This document shows positions 1-11,114 of a stretch of 64,000 bases of DNA, one piece after another. The notes under the pieces were generated by a model that saw nothing but the letters and a program-made list of their open reading frames with translations, had not been told where the DNA came from and did no database searches. The position numbers were made by a program, and so were the translations under genes. Source of the DNA: Austropuccinia psidii (Eukaryota; Basidiomycota; Pucciniomycetes; Pucciniales; Sphaerophragmiaceae); the NCBI GenBank assembly GCA_023105745.1, contig JALGQZ010000013.1:2453501-2517500 (forward strand). The letters run 5' to 3'. How positions within the stretch are numbered: position 1 is the first letter of the stretch; each line of letters starts with the position of its first letter.

Positions 1-685
1 TTCACTGTGGAATTTTTGAATACTTAAGAATGCCATTTGGCATAAAAAATACACCTTCCCATTATCAAAGAATGATGAATACCATATTTCCTGAAGAATT
101 ATCATAAGGATGGTTAATTATCAATATTGATGATATCATAGTTTGCTCAGAAACTTGGGAAAACCACCTTACAAGACTAGAAAGGGTACTACAAAAAATA
201 GTCCAAGTGAATATGAAAATTTCCTTGAAAAAGTGTCATTTTGCATACAGTGAGTTAAACACACTAGGACATTTTGTATCTGAACTTAGTCTAGGCATAG
301 ACAAGAATAAAGTAGAAGCAGTACTACTTAAGCCAATGCCTCAAACCAAAAAAGAAATGCAATCATTTCTAGGATTTGCTGGTTACTATAGACAGCATAT
401 ATAAAGGACTTTGCAAAAATTGCTAAATCCTTGTACAAGCTATGTGACCAACAAACAGTCTATGGAATGACAGAAGAAAGATTCAAGGCATATGAAGAAT
501 TGAACAATTTTTAACAAATGCTCCATTTCTTCTAATGCCATATTGGAAACTACCATTCAAACTTTACATTGATGCTTGTGGAGAAGGACTGGGTGCTGCA
601 CTACACCAGACACAAATTATCAATGAGAAACCAATGGAAGGACCAATTTGTTTTATTTCAAGACAGATAAAGCCAACAGAAGCAA
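1..685 (+). pseudogene. E1: 5' half of a decayed Ty3/Gypsy pol fragment (RT to RNase H)
   Basis: This is the remnant of a family B polyprotein. It covers the reverse transcriptase palm, the connection and the start of RNase H, and is collinear with E2 gag-pol around 16735-17420. The window begins inside it. Visible damage: the Tyr of the YIDD box is replaced by Asn near 122, a GAA or similar codon has become TAA near 105, a 2-bp insertion near 400 shifts the frame, and there is a further indel near 510. The coding sequence stops at 685 only because E2 was inserted there; it resumes at 21436 on the far side with the next RNase H codons. It should produce nothing functional. Similarity to E2 is high throughout, so this is a same-family copy that served as the target for E2. 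Confidence 0.93.
681..685. repeat. Target-site duplication of E2, left copy (AGCAA)
   Basis: The five bases before the left E2 LTR are AGCAA. The same five follow the right LTR at 21431-21435. Removing E2 and one copy rejoins the E1 RNase H codons, which proves both the boundary and the insertion event. Confidence 0.97.
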
Positions 686-2698
686 TGTGAGCCTTTGAGA
701 TATGACCACATACCCAATAAGGTCACAAAAAAGACTCAGAACAATTATACCTTTAATATAATTATATTAAAATTACTTAGAATAATTATACATTAAGAAT
801 AATTACTTAAATATACAAAAAATACCATAAATTGGTACAAAAATTGGTTTAACTTAAAACCCAATGAATAAACATGTAAAATAAATTATACCATTGGATT
901 CCCCATGGAAAAATACACATATACCATTTTTATGGCATATCTGTAAAGTCAATACTTAAGGAATTATAAGGTATAATACCTTATAAAAACCATAAAACCT
1001 TATTCATCTCAAAACCTAATGAAGCAACATGTAAAATAAATTGTACCAGTGGATTCCCCATGAAAATCCACACATAAAACAATTAATAAGCCAATTTCCA
1101 ATGTTAATACTTAAGGAATTATCCTGAATATATGCACTTTTTTGGTCAACGCATATATTCAAGGATCATAGCTAATATCTTCTAAACTATACATGATAAA
1201 ATGATGAACCAAAAATAAAGTTACCACGTAATTACTGTAAGAACACAGATATGAACTTTATTTTACAAATTATAAACAAGGTTAAAGCTTATGATGAATT
1301 ATTGATAAAAATCAACAGAGCTGTTGACCACTTTGTTGTGAAAGTGTTCCAAACTTAAAAAAAAATACACAGTTGGATTCTTCTAGTGATGTAATTTTCA
1401 TTATTAAATTCAGGGTATAACCCCCTGAAATCAAGGTTTGAAGTTTAAAATATTGAATTTCGACAGAAAAGATGAGTTACAAGAAAAATCATCAAAATTA
1501 GAGTTTTGATGTTGTAATGAAAAGCTCTTGGCGGCATAATAAGGTTATGCCAGGCTATCAGAATTCACTCTCTGAATTGCTGTAGCGTGTAAATCTTAAA
1601 CGTTATTGAGGATCAAAGTTTGAGCTTAATTTGAGCAGTTATGATCACATACTGTAACCTTAATTTAAGTTTAACAGTCTTAAGAGTGATAAAATTGGTG
1701 AATACTATTAGTTTATGATTAAAACTAATAAAATCCACGAAATTTGGGGTTCTGCCAAGCCTCTGATGTCATCAAACTTGGAGTTATAGTGATAAATCTA
1801 AATAATGGTGCAATAATGATGTAATATGGTTTGATCATCATGTAATCACCCTCAAACCTTAAAATATTGATCAATTCCAGTGGATATGATCAGTACACGT
1901 CTACTAGAAGCCTGTTGGACTCTAGGAGGGAGGTATTTACTATAAATAGAGCTCTTTTTACTCTATTTTCCCCTCAGACACATCAAAAACATTAAATCAA
2001 TTAAATAAAAGGTAATTTCTTTATTCTTTATATATAAAACTCTTATATTATTAAAGACCAAAGACCATCTTAATATTAATCACTATTTTTACGTGATTAA
2101 ATCAATTCTTTAATTGTTTTTGTTATAAATCTCTCTATAAACTCATTTCCACGTAAAAATCAAGAATTTTAGTAATTTTCTTTATTTTTTATTGTAAATA
2201 CAATTTGAAAAGGTTGTATTGTATTCTTTTGGCGTAAAATATCTCAAAATTATTATTTTAAGTGTTAAAAGTAGGTTATTTCATCTTATTATAATAATTT
2301 CTCTCTTATTATTACTCTTAATAATTCTTATTTAATATAAATAGTATTTATATTAATATATAACTTTAATATTAGTAATATTATTGTTATTAATTGTTTT
2401 TTATTTATAAAAAACAGTTTTTTTACGCCTTTATTATTTGTTGGTAACAATAATAAAGAGCTTTATAATATATTAAATATTTTATATTAATATATTATTT
2501 ATAATATTATAATTTCATATAATATTAATTATATTATTATATTTATTTAATAATATAATATTTTTACGCCATAATAATAATATTTTTTTATTATTATTAT
2601 TATTTTAAGCTTATTTATTTCAATTATAAGGACATTCAGAGTACAATAAGTAATAAATTAGTAATTTTTAACTTATTGTTTCATAGTCAAACCTTACA
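686..2698 (+). repeat. E2 5' LTR (2013 bp, family B)
   Basis: Begins TGTGAGCCTT and ends AAACCTTACA, with TG...CA termini. It matches 19419-21430 over its whole length with scattered substitutions and a few single-base indels. It is strongly AT-rich, especially after about 2000. A TATA box (1941-1948) is followed by a pyrimidine-rich stretch ending CCCCTCAGACAC, so U3 probably ends near 1960-1980. Related copies are E7 (53019-55005 and 61587-63552) and the solo LTR S2 (39208-41174). Confidence 0.96.
1941..1948 (+). promoter_or_regulatory. TATA box of the E2 5' LTR
   Basis: TATAAATA followed by GAGCTC. The same box and context occur in the E2 3' LTR (20674-20681), in S2 (39955-39962, minus strand) and in the left E7 LTR (53768-53775, minus strand). 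Conservation within a very AT-rich but diverging LTR supports a core-promoter role; the start site itself is inferred, not seen. Confidence 0.75.
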
Positions 2699-2716
2699 TT
2701 TGGCGGCCTGGCCGTG
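2699..2716 (+). promoter_or_regulatory. Putative primer-binding site of E2
   Basis: Directly follows the 5' LTR: TTTGGCGGCCTGGCCGTG. All full elements here carry a version of the motif TGGGGGCCTGGCC(G/A)TG at this place (E3 11925-11944, E6 49949-49967, E7 61571-61586, E4 23110-23127). E2 has C for one of the Gs. I could not assign a tRNA. Confidence 0.7.
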
Positions 2717-3182
2717 ATATTTACTTAAAAGACCTTTAAAAAGATTCTATTTGGGTTTATCCAATAATAAATTATATAATAATTTTATATTTTATTGATT
2801 TTAAAAGCTATTGAGGCATTTGGAAAGCAATTGTACTGTCTTACACGTGGTTTTTCACATCCTTAGACTTGCAAGAACTTTGTTTGAGTGACTCTAGTGA
2901 TTAAAAGAGATATTTTATAAATTAAAAATAATTTTTATTATAATTTAATTTTATAAGAATCATATTCATTTTTTATCTTATTCTTTAAAAATAAAAAATA
3001 TATAAAAAATATTAAAAAATATTAAAAACAAATAAAAAATTTATTTTTATTCATTTTTATTCATTTCTTTATTTATTTCAATTTTTCAAAGATATAAAAG
3101 CAATTTCTACGTGGAAAATTGCCATATCTTGCCAAAAATAACACTTCTTATAAAAAGACTTATATTTTTTTGTCTTTTTTAG
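2717..3182 (+). other. E2 untranslated leader with probable first intron
   Basis: AT-rich stretch between the primer-binding site and the first small exon. No ATG occurs between 2699 and the candidate donor region near 2890-2905 (GA|GTGACT or TA|GTGATT, both with A as last exon base). These donors are not the strong consensus seen in E3 and E6, so the donor is uncertain. A pyrimidine-rich acceptor ending TTTTTTAG lies at 3175-3182, so most of this stretch is likely intron. Confidence 0.55.
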
Positions 3183-3332
3183 TGTTTGGAGATAACCCAA
3201 CAGAAGACAACCAAGCTACTGTTGAGAGATTGGTGGAAGAAACTTGTCAAAGTTCTCCAACACCAGTTCTCACCAAAAGAAAGAAAGCTAAGAAATTAGA
3301 CTTTCCAGGGCCCACCATTCAAGACTCTGAAG
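3183..3332 (+). CDS. E2 upstream exon (first coding exon of ORF1)
   Basis: Bounded by an acceptor (AG at 3181-3182) and a donor (GTGAGC at 3333). The exon begins with TG, so a preceding exon ending in A would form AUG across the junction. The reading frame then runs 50 codons plus one base: acidic at the start (GDNPTEDNQ), a short helix-like part (VERLVEETC), then a basic cluster (TKRKKAKK). The minus-strand E7 copy (61118-60983) keeps the same frame with mostly conservative changes, followed by a 14-bp deletion. I do not recognise the domain. It would feed into the frame overlapping the start of gag-pol. In the present DNA the downstream exon is 10 kb away because E3 sits in the intron. Confidence 0.6.
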
Positions 3333-3355
3333 GTGAGCACCTCTTTTTAAATTGC
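3333..3355 (+). other. 5' part of E2 intron 2, target of the E3 insertion
   Basis: The GT-AG intron starts at 3333 and its other part is 13450-13512 (acceptor AG 13511-13512). Without E3 it would be 86 nt, close to the E7 intron (60982-60902, 81 nt). The gag-pol AUG (13502) lies inside the intron, 11 nt from its end. Confidence 0.65.
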
Positions 3356-4855
3356 TGTCAGGGTGAGTCTATGTAGAAGCTTAAAAACAGTAAATACAAG
3401 CTAGTACTATGACTGTGACACGTCAAAATAAGTAATAAAATAATTCTTCAGGTCCTACTGCTACGTGGTAACAGTGGTGATGAGTCTATTGAGGACCTGG
3501 GTTGCAATGTTCTAATATCTTTGACTGTAAAGAGACACTACAATAATTATATTTAATTATATCTTTAAGTATTCTAAGGACACTACTGATGGATAACAGT
3601 CTTGTCACGTAAGAATATATAATAAAAAGATAAGATGAGGATTTTTGAAGGCAAAAACCCTTCTTTTTATATCTTTCAAGACTGTCAAGAGTTATTTACT
3701 CTTCACACGTCAGAGGAGTGAAAATTTTCACTCCATTGGCCAGTCTGTGGTTCTGGATCCTCAATTCTGACGTCAGTAGAGGCAGAATTGTGGTTTTGGG
3801 ACCACAAATGATCATTCTGGATCAATACAGGATGAAAAAACTTTTCACCTGCCACGTCAGCACTTGGATGACGTTGTTCTGGTGTTTGTATGACCAATAC
3901 TAGTCATTCTGGGCGGGTTTAAGCTTTGAACAACCATTATTTTGAGTATTAAGACTGTACTGGTTGGTACAGGTTTGGTACAGGCCAGTATTGGCCAAAA
4001 TACTTCCAACCAAGATATCTTGGTCAGTTTTTGAGATATCAAGAAACTAAGAGCACAGAATTGAAGGGCTTAATGAGCTCTTCAATTTGGTATGCTTCAT
4101 GTTTACCCTTCTTTAAAATAGCAAAAGTTATAAGGGTTTTAAGTTTTTGGATGTATTTTTGTACATCAGTATGAGGCTTCAAAAACTTCCATACCAGATA
4201 TCTTCTTCAGTTTGGAAGATATCTGTATTCTGATGATACAGTTTTGTAGGGCTTGATTAGCCCTACAGTTTGGTATATGACACTGTACAGTTGTATGAGT
4301 GTATGCCAAAGATACAGGGGTTTGTTTATTTTCTTATTTTCAGAATATCTGTATTTTGGTTATTAAACCTTTGAACCAAGATCCCTCAGTCAATTTAAGA
4401 GATACAGAGGTCTAAGGTGTCTCAAATTAAAGCTCTTGTTGAGATCTTTAATTTGGTTATACCTTTGTACAGTTTTGTACAAGCCCTCTTTGACTTTCAG
4501 GGGGACTTGGTTTTGAAAATGAGGTTACATGGTATCTCCAGTTGTAGTGGTGTTACAACAACATGGATGATATCATTGTGTAGCTCTCTATGTGAGCTTT
4601 AAGAAAAATACCATTTTGGTATAGGATAACTTAAATATGCATAAGTTAGAGGAGAGGTGAAAATAAGGGTTTTGACTTGTTTATTCTCCTCTAGGTTTCC
4701 TTATTCTGTTTGGATAAGGTTGGTGTTTAATGTAAGAGGGTTGTTTTCTCTTAATTATTACCTGTATTGACTATGTTTGTTCAATACTTGTCATACCATT
4801 ATTTATGGTATGTTGGATGTCATGCTAGTGCTCTGTTTTGAGTCACAGGCTGACA
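3356..4855 (-). repeat. E3 3' LTR (1500 bp, family A)
   Basis: On the plus strand it begins TGTCAGGGTGAG and ends CACAGGCTGACA. It is essentially identical to 11945-13444. For the minus-strand element this is the downstream LTR. Short ORFs inside it are repeated exactly in the other copy and have no coding character. Confidence 0.97.
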
Positions 4856-4875
4856 TACCCTCCCTCAAAAGAAGG
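4856..4875 (-). promoter_or_regulatory. Polypurine tract of E3
   Basis: Read on the minus strand, the sequence immediately before the 3' LTR is TTTGAGGGAGGGTA. A purine run at this place is the usual plus-strand DNA primer of LTR retrotransposons. E6 has a related run at 43133-43148. Confidence 0.75.
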
Positions 4876-4879
4876 CTCA

Positions 4880-7800
4880 TCATTGATGAGACTCTTCAGC
4901 CCTCTTGGAGGCTCTGAATCTTCTGAGGTGTATTTGTCCATCTGGAATTTCTTTCTCAGTTAGCCATTTGTCTTTATCTGCTGGTTGATTCTTAAATCTA
5001 ACCAGGTATTGCCTGTTGTCTTTCCCATTGATTCTGATCTTCCTGGCTTTAATGATCTTTTTCACTGGTCCAGGTGAGTCATCTTCCTCTACCAATCTTT
5101 CATGGGTGACTGTCTTCTTCCTGTCAGGGAATTTCTCCTCATCTGTCTGGTGATAAGGTTTGACCAGGCTCACAGGGAAAACTGGGTGTTTCCTAGAGAA
5201 CTCTTTGGTCAGGTTGACCTCTACTGCATTCTTTCCTATCAATTTAATAATGGTGAATGGTCCTATGAATGAGTCTCTCATCTTCTTGGGTCCTTTTAGG
5301 TTGTTGAAGTTAAGAGTTGAGATTAGAACTTGGTCTCCTTCTTTGAAATCAGGTTCTTGGTGACTTTTATCATATCTCTGTTTGTTATATAATTTGGCTT
5401 CAGCCACACATTGCTCTGCTTTTTCACAGGCAGTCTTCCACATTGTGTGAAAGTCTTTAGCTGTAGGATGTACTGAGAGGAGGTTCTTCTTCAAGTAATC
5501 TACTGGAAGTAGTGGGTTCCATCCTTTCTTTAATGTGGCAGGGGTTTTTCCTGTCACTGAGTGTATACTTGTGTTGTATGCCAATTGCACAGCTGGTAGG
5601 AGGGTTACCCAGTCATGGGTATATCCCTCATTGTCTTTATATTCCATGCCATATGCACAAAACCTTCTGATGATGTCTTCCAATGTTTGGATCATTCTTT
5701 CTGCTAGACCATCTGTTTGTGGATGGTAAGCTGTGGAAAATGCTAGTTTGGTTCCCAGCATCTCATATAGATTAGTCCAAAATTCTGATGTGAATTTAGG
5801 GTCTCTGTCACTAATTATAATTCTTGGGACTCCACAGTTAGCTATCACATTGTTCCAGAGCAATATGGCTGTGTCCATTGCTGTGTCCTCTTTGTGACAG
5901 GGGAGACATCTGACACTCTTGCTATACCTGTCTACTACTACTAGGCATGCATTAAAGCTGTCTTTTCCTCCAGGGACCAGGCCTGTTACCCAATCCATGT
6001 TTATTATTTCCCAGGGGTGTTTGGGCTCCTCTATACTCTGGAGTAATCCATATCTTTTGCCATGACTTCTGTTGGCTTTTTGGCATCTGGTACAAGTGTT
6101 GATGTATTCACTCAAGTCTTGTTCCCACTTTGGCCACCAAGCTGTGCTAAAGACTCTTTCTTTAGTTCTTTCTTCACTCATATGTCCCATGTATGGGCAG
6201 TCATGGCATTCCTGTAGTATGAGGGAAATGTGTTCTCTACTTATTATTACCAGGGCACTTGTGTGTTTTTCCCTATGGTACAGTAGGTCATCTATCAGAA
6301 AAAATCTATTTTCTTTAAAGTTTTTGAGCCATGGCTCTTCCAATTGACTCTCTAGTTCAGGACTCCTGTACTTTTGTTTTAGTAGTTGTATCAATATACT
6401 ACACTGTTTGTGTTTATTGTATGCTGATTGTACTATGCTAAAGAATTCTGTATTCAGATTAGAGGAGCTGATTCCCAGTATGGGTATCTCTTTAATCTCC
6501 CCATAGCTCTGTGCTGGGTTTGATGAATCATTCCCTAATGCCCAGTTTGATAGTTTGAAGTTCTTTCTCCTGTCTATCTCCATGCATTGTATAGGTATCT
6601 TGGCCCCATTTTCTGGGTCATATGCTGGATTTTCTTGGTCATTCTTCAGTGGCCACCTGCTGAGACCATCTGCATTAGTATGACTTTTCCCTTCTTTATA
6701 GATGATAGTCATATTCCCTCTGTATTCTTGTATGGCTATTTGCCACCTAAGCATGTGTCTGTTTGTTGTTTTCATGTTCAACAGTGACTTGAGGGCTGTG
6801 CAGTCAGTAAAAACTTCAAATACTGCTCCTTCTAAGTAGTAATGGAGTTTTTCTAATGCCCATACCAAGCATAGACATTCTGTCTGAGTAGCTCCATATC
6901 TAGCTTCTGAGTCTTTCAGCTGTCTTGAGATATAGCAAATTACTCCTTCTTTGGGTATGCCATCTACTAGTTGCCTCTGGTGTAGTGCTGCTCCTAGCCC
7001 TTGGCTACATGCTGCATCTATGTATAGTTTGAATGGTAGTTCAAAATCAGGCATCATTAGGACAGGGGCATTGGTCAGTTCATGTTTGATCTTTTCAAAT
7101 GCATCCCTTCTTTCCTTGGTAATTTCAAAGACCACATCTTTTGAGCACAGTTTGTATAGGCTACTAGTGATGTGTGCAAAGTTCTTTATGTGGCTTCTGT
7201 AGTAGCTGGCAAAGCCCAAAAAAGATTGCATTTCTTTGATGTTCTTTGGTACTGGTTTCTTTAGTACTGCAGCAACTTTATTTTGGTCTATAGCTAGACT
7301 TAAACATGAAACTTTGTGTCCTAGGGCTAGCAGTTCTTGCTGTCCAAAGTTACATTTCTTAAGAGATATCTTCATATTGATTGGTGTGCATTTTCCCAAT
7401 ACTTTATCAATTTTCTTCACATGGTCTTCCCATGTTTCTGAGTATATTATGATATCATCAATGTACACTACCATCCACCCTTCCATTATTTCATCTTGAA
7501 ATATGGTATCCATCATCCTCTGAAAATGGACTGGTGCATTCTTAATGCCAAATGGCATTCTGGTATATTCATATATGCCCATATGGCATATAATTCTTAG
7601 CAATTTGATGGAATCTGGTTTTACCCCATTCTGGTGAAAACCTTTCATGCAGTCCATTTTTGTAATGAACTTGGCTTTTGCTAGTTTATCTAGTGCATGT
7701 GGTATCCTTGGGATGGGGTACCTATCTGCTTTGGTGTAATTATTCAAAGCCCTGAAGTCACCACATAGTCTGGATTTACCATCATGCCATGTTATAAGGA

Positions 7801-10741
7801 CTGGTGTAGTGACCTCTACTATCTCATTATGTCCTATCTTTCTTATTACCCCCATTTCTAGGAGTTCATTGATGTGTTTCTCAATTTCTTTCCTACTTTC
7901 CATGCTGGCTGGGTATGGTGGTCTCCTAAGCATAGGTGGATATGGTCTTTCTACATCCAGATATAATTCTATATCATGTCCTTTGATTTTTCCTAGTGGT
8001 TCATCTCCTATTGCAAAAGCTCCTCTGTGCTTTCTCAATACTTTCAGTAAGTTGAGTTTCATCTTACTGGTGAGTTGAGTGCCATATTGGGCCTCTTTGA
8101 ATTCTTCCACTAGTTCTTTCAAGGTGTTATCATTTGTTATATGGTTAATGTCAAAGGAAAATTTTTTATCTTTGTTTGTACCTATGGTAAGATATCTGTT
8201 TTTACTATTGCAAATATCCATACCATACATTCTTTGGTACTCTGTACCTAGTAAGAATCCTTGTACATGTGCATTTTCTAGAACTACAAATTCAGGTTCC
8301 AGTCTGATATTTCCTTTTTGGTGTGGGATAATTATCTCTTTGATTATTGTCCCTAGTGAGTGCATTTTGCCTGATGCACTTTTGAAGTTTCTGGCTTTTG
8401 TTGGGATTATATCATCTTCCCATTTGGGGAAATGTTGTTCCAAGTATTCTTTTGCCACTATGGAGCAACTTGCTCCTGTGTCAATGATCATTGGGTGTTT
8501 ACAGTTCTCAATATAAACTGTCAATTTTGTAGGTGTTCCATGAATGAATCCCATCCCTCTATTGGGGGTTACCAGGAATGTTTGTGCATTCTGTGTGTGC
8601 TTACAGAGCTCTTTGTCTGTTGTTATTTGTGGTATGCCTGAATCCAATTCAATGTCTTGTATATCAAGTGAACTTTCTTCATTGCATTCCACTATGTATT
8701 CTTCTATGGTATCAGGTTCACTTTGTGATTCTGCTCTCATACCATTTCCCATGCTGTCAGAATCAGATTTTTCACCTGTTTGTTCTTCTTCTGATTCTTC
8801 ATCAATTGCATATATTTTCTTTTTTGGTTTTGTGCAATTGTTGGCATAATGGTCTGGTGAACCACAGTTGTGGCACACATATTTCTTTTTTGGGGTTTCT
8901 TTCCCTTTTTCTTTGTTTGTCTCTTTAACTTCAGACCTCTTGTCTTTGAAGTTTGGTTTGAAAGATGTGTACCTTCCTATGGAGGTCTTTTTTCTCACAT
9001 CTTGTATGACATTTGCTATGTCATCAATGCTGCTGATGTTGTTGCATCTGCATTTGACTGCATGTTCTAGATCTCCTGGCAATTTTGTCAGGAGTTTATG
9101 GTTTCTCATTTCTATTGTCATATTGGGATCAATAGCTTTTAGCCTCTTTGTTTGTTTGAGGCACCATTCATAAGGGTCTTTTTCTGTGGAGTATCTATCA
9201 CTTTCAAAGGACATGGTTTTTTGCCAGATCCAGCTACCATTGCTATACTTTTGTATAATCTGGTTCCTCCACCATGGCCAGCTTTTCCTGCCATGTATTT
9301 CTTTCATTTCAGTATACCATATGTTTGCACGGCCTCTGAATGCTGTGTTGAGTCTTGTTGTGATCCAGTAGTCTGGTATCTTTGGGAAATCAACAAAGAG
9401 TCCATCAATATAGTCAATGATCTCCATATGGTCATATTCCCCTATTCCTGAGAACTTTGGCCAGTTTGTTACTTCTGGTAACTGTTTCAGTGCCTGTTTC
9501 TCTGAATAGTTGAGATTTTCCCCATCTTGGTACACTGACTCTGATCTTAACTTTGGAATCTGATATTCAGGTTCCTGGTCATAGTCTTTGTCCTCTTCTT
9601 TTAATTTTGTAGAGGTAGTAGGCTGACCTTGTGTTGGAGGGTATTGATTGTCTTCCCTGTCATAGAGGTAATCAATTTCTTTGTCAAGGTTATCCTGCTG
9701 CTGCTGGATATTCCTCAGATCCCTCCTCACAGTTTGTTGTTCTTCTAGAATTGAATTCAACTGTCTGTTGGTTTTTTCAAATTCTGTCCAAATTTTGGCC
9801 AGATTTGAATTCAAGTCTTTTATGACTGTTGCTTGGAAAGCATTTTCTTCTTTCAATGTTTCCACTTCTGTCCTCATTTTTTCTGAGGTTTCATGTGTCC
9901 ACTCCATGAATTGGGCCAATTTGGTCCATGTGAATTTGTTTTCAAACTCATGAGTGTGCATTGTAGTTTCAGTTATTAATTCTGGGTCTATTGAGTCAGA
10001 ACTAAAAAAACTATTTGTAGGTACAACTATTTCTTGTTTTTGTGTACTTCTTGGACTAAGTCCATCAGCTTTTTCATCAATGGGTCTGCTTCTTTCTTCC
10101 TCTGGTTGAAAGAAGTTTTGTTTTTCCCTTGGGATCCTTTTCTCCTGTTGGAAACTACCTGGAATGGTGGGGGAGCTTTGGATGAAGTTTCCTTTGGCTT
10201 GTAAGGCCTGGAACTGCTGGATGGTTGTGGGGAAGATGGGGCTTCTCCTTCCATTTCTGGGGGTACCTGAATCTGACTGGGCTCTTCCTTGTGCCAAGAT
10301 CTCTCTATGGCTTGTATGGCTGCCTGGTTCTCTTTGATTCTGATTGCTCTTTCTTCTAAGAGTTTGAAATTCTTGTTGGGATTCCAACCTTGCATTTCTG
10401 TCATAAGTTCCATCCAAGCCATTTGCTTGAGACAGATCTTCTGGGTTGTTATCCCCACTTCTGCCCATGATGCTGCCATGGTGAACATTTTGTTGTCCAT
10501 GCTCCATGTGAAGAGGTCTCTCAGGAGTTTGTGTATTTGGAGGACCTGTTCTGCATCTGTCCAATCTCCTGGTTGGACTCCTGGGTTGAATTTGATTTGG
10601 AACAAGACTTTGGGTAGGAGTTCCCTGATGGTAAGTCCTTTGCTGGTCATCTGCTCCAGTTCTTCTTCCTCTGTGTCTTCTTGGCCAGTGTTCTGGTTGA
10701 TTTCTTGGGAATCCAAGATCTCTAAGAAGTGGAGGTGTCAT
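4880..10741 (-). CDS. E3 Gag-Pol polyprotein, intact, with C-terminal chromodomain
   Basis: 1953 codons, no stop or frameshift. About residues 1-238 overlap ORF1 in another frame and are low in recognisable structure. A coiled-coil-like region follows (about 260-360), then the capsid-like gag domain (about 415-590). The CCHC knuckle is C623/C626/H631/C636. The aspartic protease is DTGAS at 754. RT runs about 960-1140 with YIDD at 1093-1096. RNase H shows D1242, E1288, D1313 and D1358. The integrase zinc finger is H1513/H1520/C1550/C1553, and the catalytic triad D1583, D1645, E1681 has 35 residues between the last two. A GPF motif lies near 1827 and the chromodomain at about 1893-1943. Domain order PR-RT-RH-IN-chromodomain is that of chromoviruses. 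Gag and Pol share one frame, so there is no gag/pol frameshift at the usual place. The ATG lies within an intron of the ORF1 transcript. Confidence 0.96.
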   Translation of the reverse strand: MTPPLLRDLGFPRNQPEHWPRRHRGRRTGADDQQRTYHQGTPTQSLVPNQIQPRSPTRRLDRCRTGPPNTQTPERPLHMEHGQQNVHHGSIMGRSGDNNPEDLSQANGLDGTYDRNARLESQQEFQTLRRKSNQNQREPGSHTSHREILAQGRAQSDSGTPRNGRRSPIFPTTIQQFQALQAKGNFIQSSPTIPGSFQQEKRIPREKQNFFQPEEERSRPIDEKADGLSPRSTQKQEIVVPTNSFFSSDSIDPELITETTMHTHEFENKFTWTKLAQFMEWTHETSEKMRTEVETLKEENAFQATVIKDLNSNLAKIWTEFEKTNRQLNSILEEQQTVRRDLRNIQQQQDNLDKEIDYLYDREDNQYPPTQGQPTTSTKLKEEDKDYDQEPEYQIPKLRSESVYQDGENLNYSEKQALKQLPEVTNWPKFSGIGEYDHMEIIDYIDGLFVDFPKIPDYWITTRLNTAFRGRANIWYTEMKEIHGRKSWPWWRNQIIQKYSNGSWIWQKTMSFESDRYSTEKDPYEWCLKQTKRLKAIDPNMTIEMRNHKLLTKLPGDLEHAVKCRCNNISSIDDIANVIQDVRKKTSIGRYTSFKPNFKDKRSEVKETNKEKGKETPKKKYVCHNCGSPDHYANNCTKPKKKIYAIDEESEEEQTGEKSDSDSMGNGMRAESQSEPDTIEEYIVECNEESSLDIQDIELDSGIPQITTDKELCKHTQNAQTFLVTPNRGMGFIHGTPTKLTVYIENCKHPMIIDTGASCSIVAKEYLEQHFPKWEDDIIPTKARNFKSASGKMHSLGTIIKEIIIPHQKGNIRLEPEFVVLENAHVQGFLLGTEYQRMYGMDICNSKNRYLTIGTNKDKKFSFDINHITNDNTLKELVEEFKEAQYGTQLTSKMKLNLLKVLRKHRGAFAIGDEPLGKIKGHDIELYLDVERPYPPMLRRPPYPASMESRKEIEKHINELLEMGVIRKIGHNEIVEVTTPVLITWHDGKSRLCGDFRALNNYTKADRYPIPRIPHALDKLAKAKFITKMDCMKGFHQNGVKPDSIKLLRIICHMGIYEYTRMPFGIKNAPVHFQRMMDTIFQDEIMEGWMVVYIDDIIIYSETWEDHVKKIDKVLGKCTPINMKISLKKCNFGQQELLALGHKVSCLSLAIDQNKVAAVLKKPVPKNIKEMQSFLGFASYYRSHIKNFAHITSSLYKLCSKDVVFEITKERRDAFEKIKHELTNAPVLMMPDFELPFKLYIDAACSQGLGAALHQRQLVDGIPKEGVICYISRQLKDSEARYGATQTECLCLVWALEKLHYYLEGAVFEVFTDCTALKSLLNMKTTNRHMLRWQIAIQEYRGNMTIIYKEGKSHTNADGLSRWPLKNDQENPAYDPENGAKIPIQCMEIDRRKNFKLSNWALGNDSSNPAQSYGEIKEIPILGISSSNLNTEFFSIVQSAYNKHKQCSILIQLLKQKYRSPELESQLEEPWLKNFKENRFFLIDDLLYHREKHTSALVIISREHISLILQECHDCPYMGHMSEERTKERVFSTAWWPKWEQDLSEYINTCTRCQKANRSHGKRYGLLQSIEEPKHPWEIINMDWVTGLVPGGKDSFNACLVVVDRYSKSVRCLPCHKEDTAMDTAILLWNNVIANCGVPRIIISDRDPKFTSEFWTNLYEMLGTKLAFSTAYHPQTDGLAERMIQTLEDIIRRFCAYGMEYKDNEGYTHDWVTLLPAVQLAYNTSIHSVTGKTPATLKKGWNPLLPVDYLKKNLLSVHPTAKDFHTMWKTACEKAEQCVAEAKLYNKQRYDKSHQEPDFKEGDQVLISTLNFNNLKGPKKMRDSFIGPFTIIKLIGKNAVEVNLTKEFSRKHPVFPVSLVKPYHQTDEEKFPDRKKTVTHERLVEEDDSPGPVKKIIKARKIRINGKDNRQYLVRFKNQPADKDKWLTEKEIPDGQIHLRRFRASKRAEESHQ

Positions 10742-11114
10742 GTTAACAATGTTAAAAAATGACAGACAATAAAAAATGTTGTATTTTTCAAGGTTTATTT
10801 ACCTTTGGCAGGCCCTTGTACAAATTTATGATCTATACTCTTTGGCAATTTGCCTTTGGAGTTTACAACTGGGTTGATAACAGTGATTTTCTGTTTCTCA
10901 ACTTGTTTTGGTGATCCAACTGGTTTTGTTGGAGCTTTTCTGGGTTTTTTGGCCCTTGGCACAGCTATTGGTGTCCAATCTTTTGAGTTGATTGTCACTT
11001 CACTGTGTCTTTTCTGCTTGCCCTTGGTGTTTGGCAGCGCCTCTCTGTCTTCTGAGGCTGTCACAGATGGGTTTCCTTGTGACTGGGTTTCTAATGGAAT
11101 GTAGTCCTTTTCCA
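10027..11114 (-). CDS. E3 ORF1: spliced upstream protein overlapping the start of gag-pol
   Basis: Predicted exons are 11114-10803 and 10721-10027 (stop TAG 10029-10027). A single A from the leader exon (11849) would complete the AUG; total length is then 335 codons. The first exon is Pro- and Lys/Arg-rich ([13 protein letters not shown]) and looks nuclear-localisation-like. The second holds an aromatic helix-like segment ([15 protein letters not shown]) and a GWNP motif, followed by a long charged helix and a basic tail. The E6 copy preserves this frame with mainly conservative substitutions, and GWNP recurs in E2, E7 and E4, so the frame is protein-coding. The match to known families is unclear; it may be an N-terminal Gag (matrix-like) part or a separate accessory protein. 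Gag-pol is in the -1 frame relative to it. Confidence 0.7.
10722..10802 (-). other. E3 intron 2, containing the gag-pol start codon
   Basis: Minus-strand donor AAAG|GTAAAT at 10802 and acceptor CTTCTTAG ending at 10722, 81 nt. A TTAAC sequence just upstream of the acceptor could be the branch site. Splicing is phase 1 and joins the upstream exon to ORF1 (GAG codon across the junction). If the intron is retained, the upstream frame stops two codons after the donor (GGT AAA TAA) and the gag-pol AUG at 10741 is present; if spliced, that AUG is removed. Confidence 0.68.

Noticed and set aside
3703..4602. Short frames inside the E3 LTRs, repeated at 12292-13191
   Set aside because: Identity between copies only reflects LTR identity; composition is random.
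6072..9953. Numerous plus-strand open frames opposite E3 gag-pol (up to 145 codons at 8079-8516)
   Set aside because: They are antisense shadows of a conserved coding frame and show no domain resemblance.
10027..10060. Canonical -1 slippery heptamer at the end of E3 ORF1
   Set aside because: Only C AAA AAC and G AAA AAG type runs occur, which do not meet X XXY YYZ; not listed as a site.
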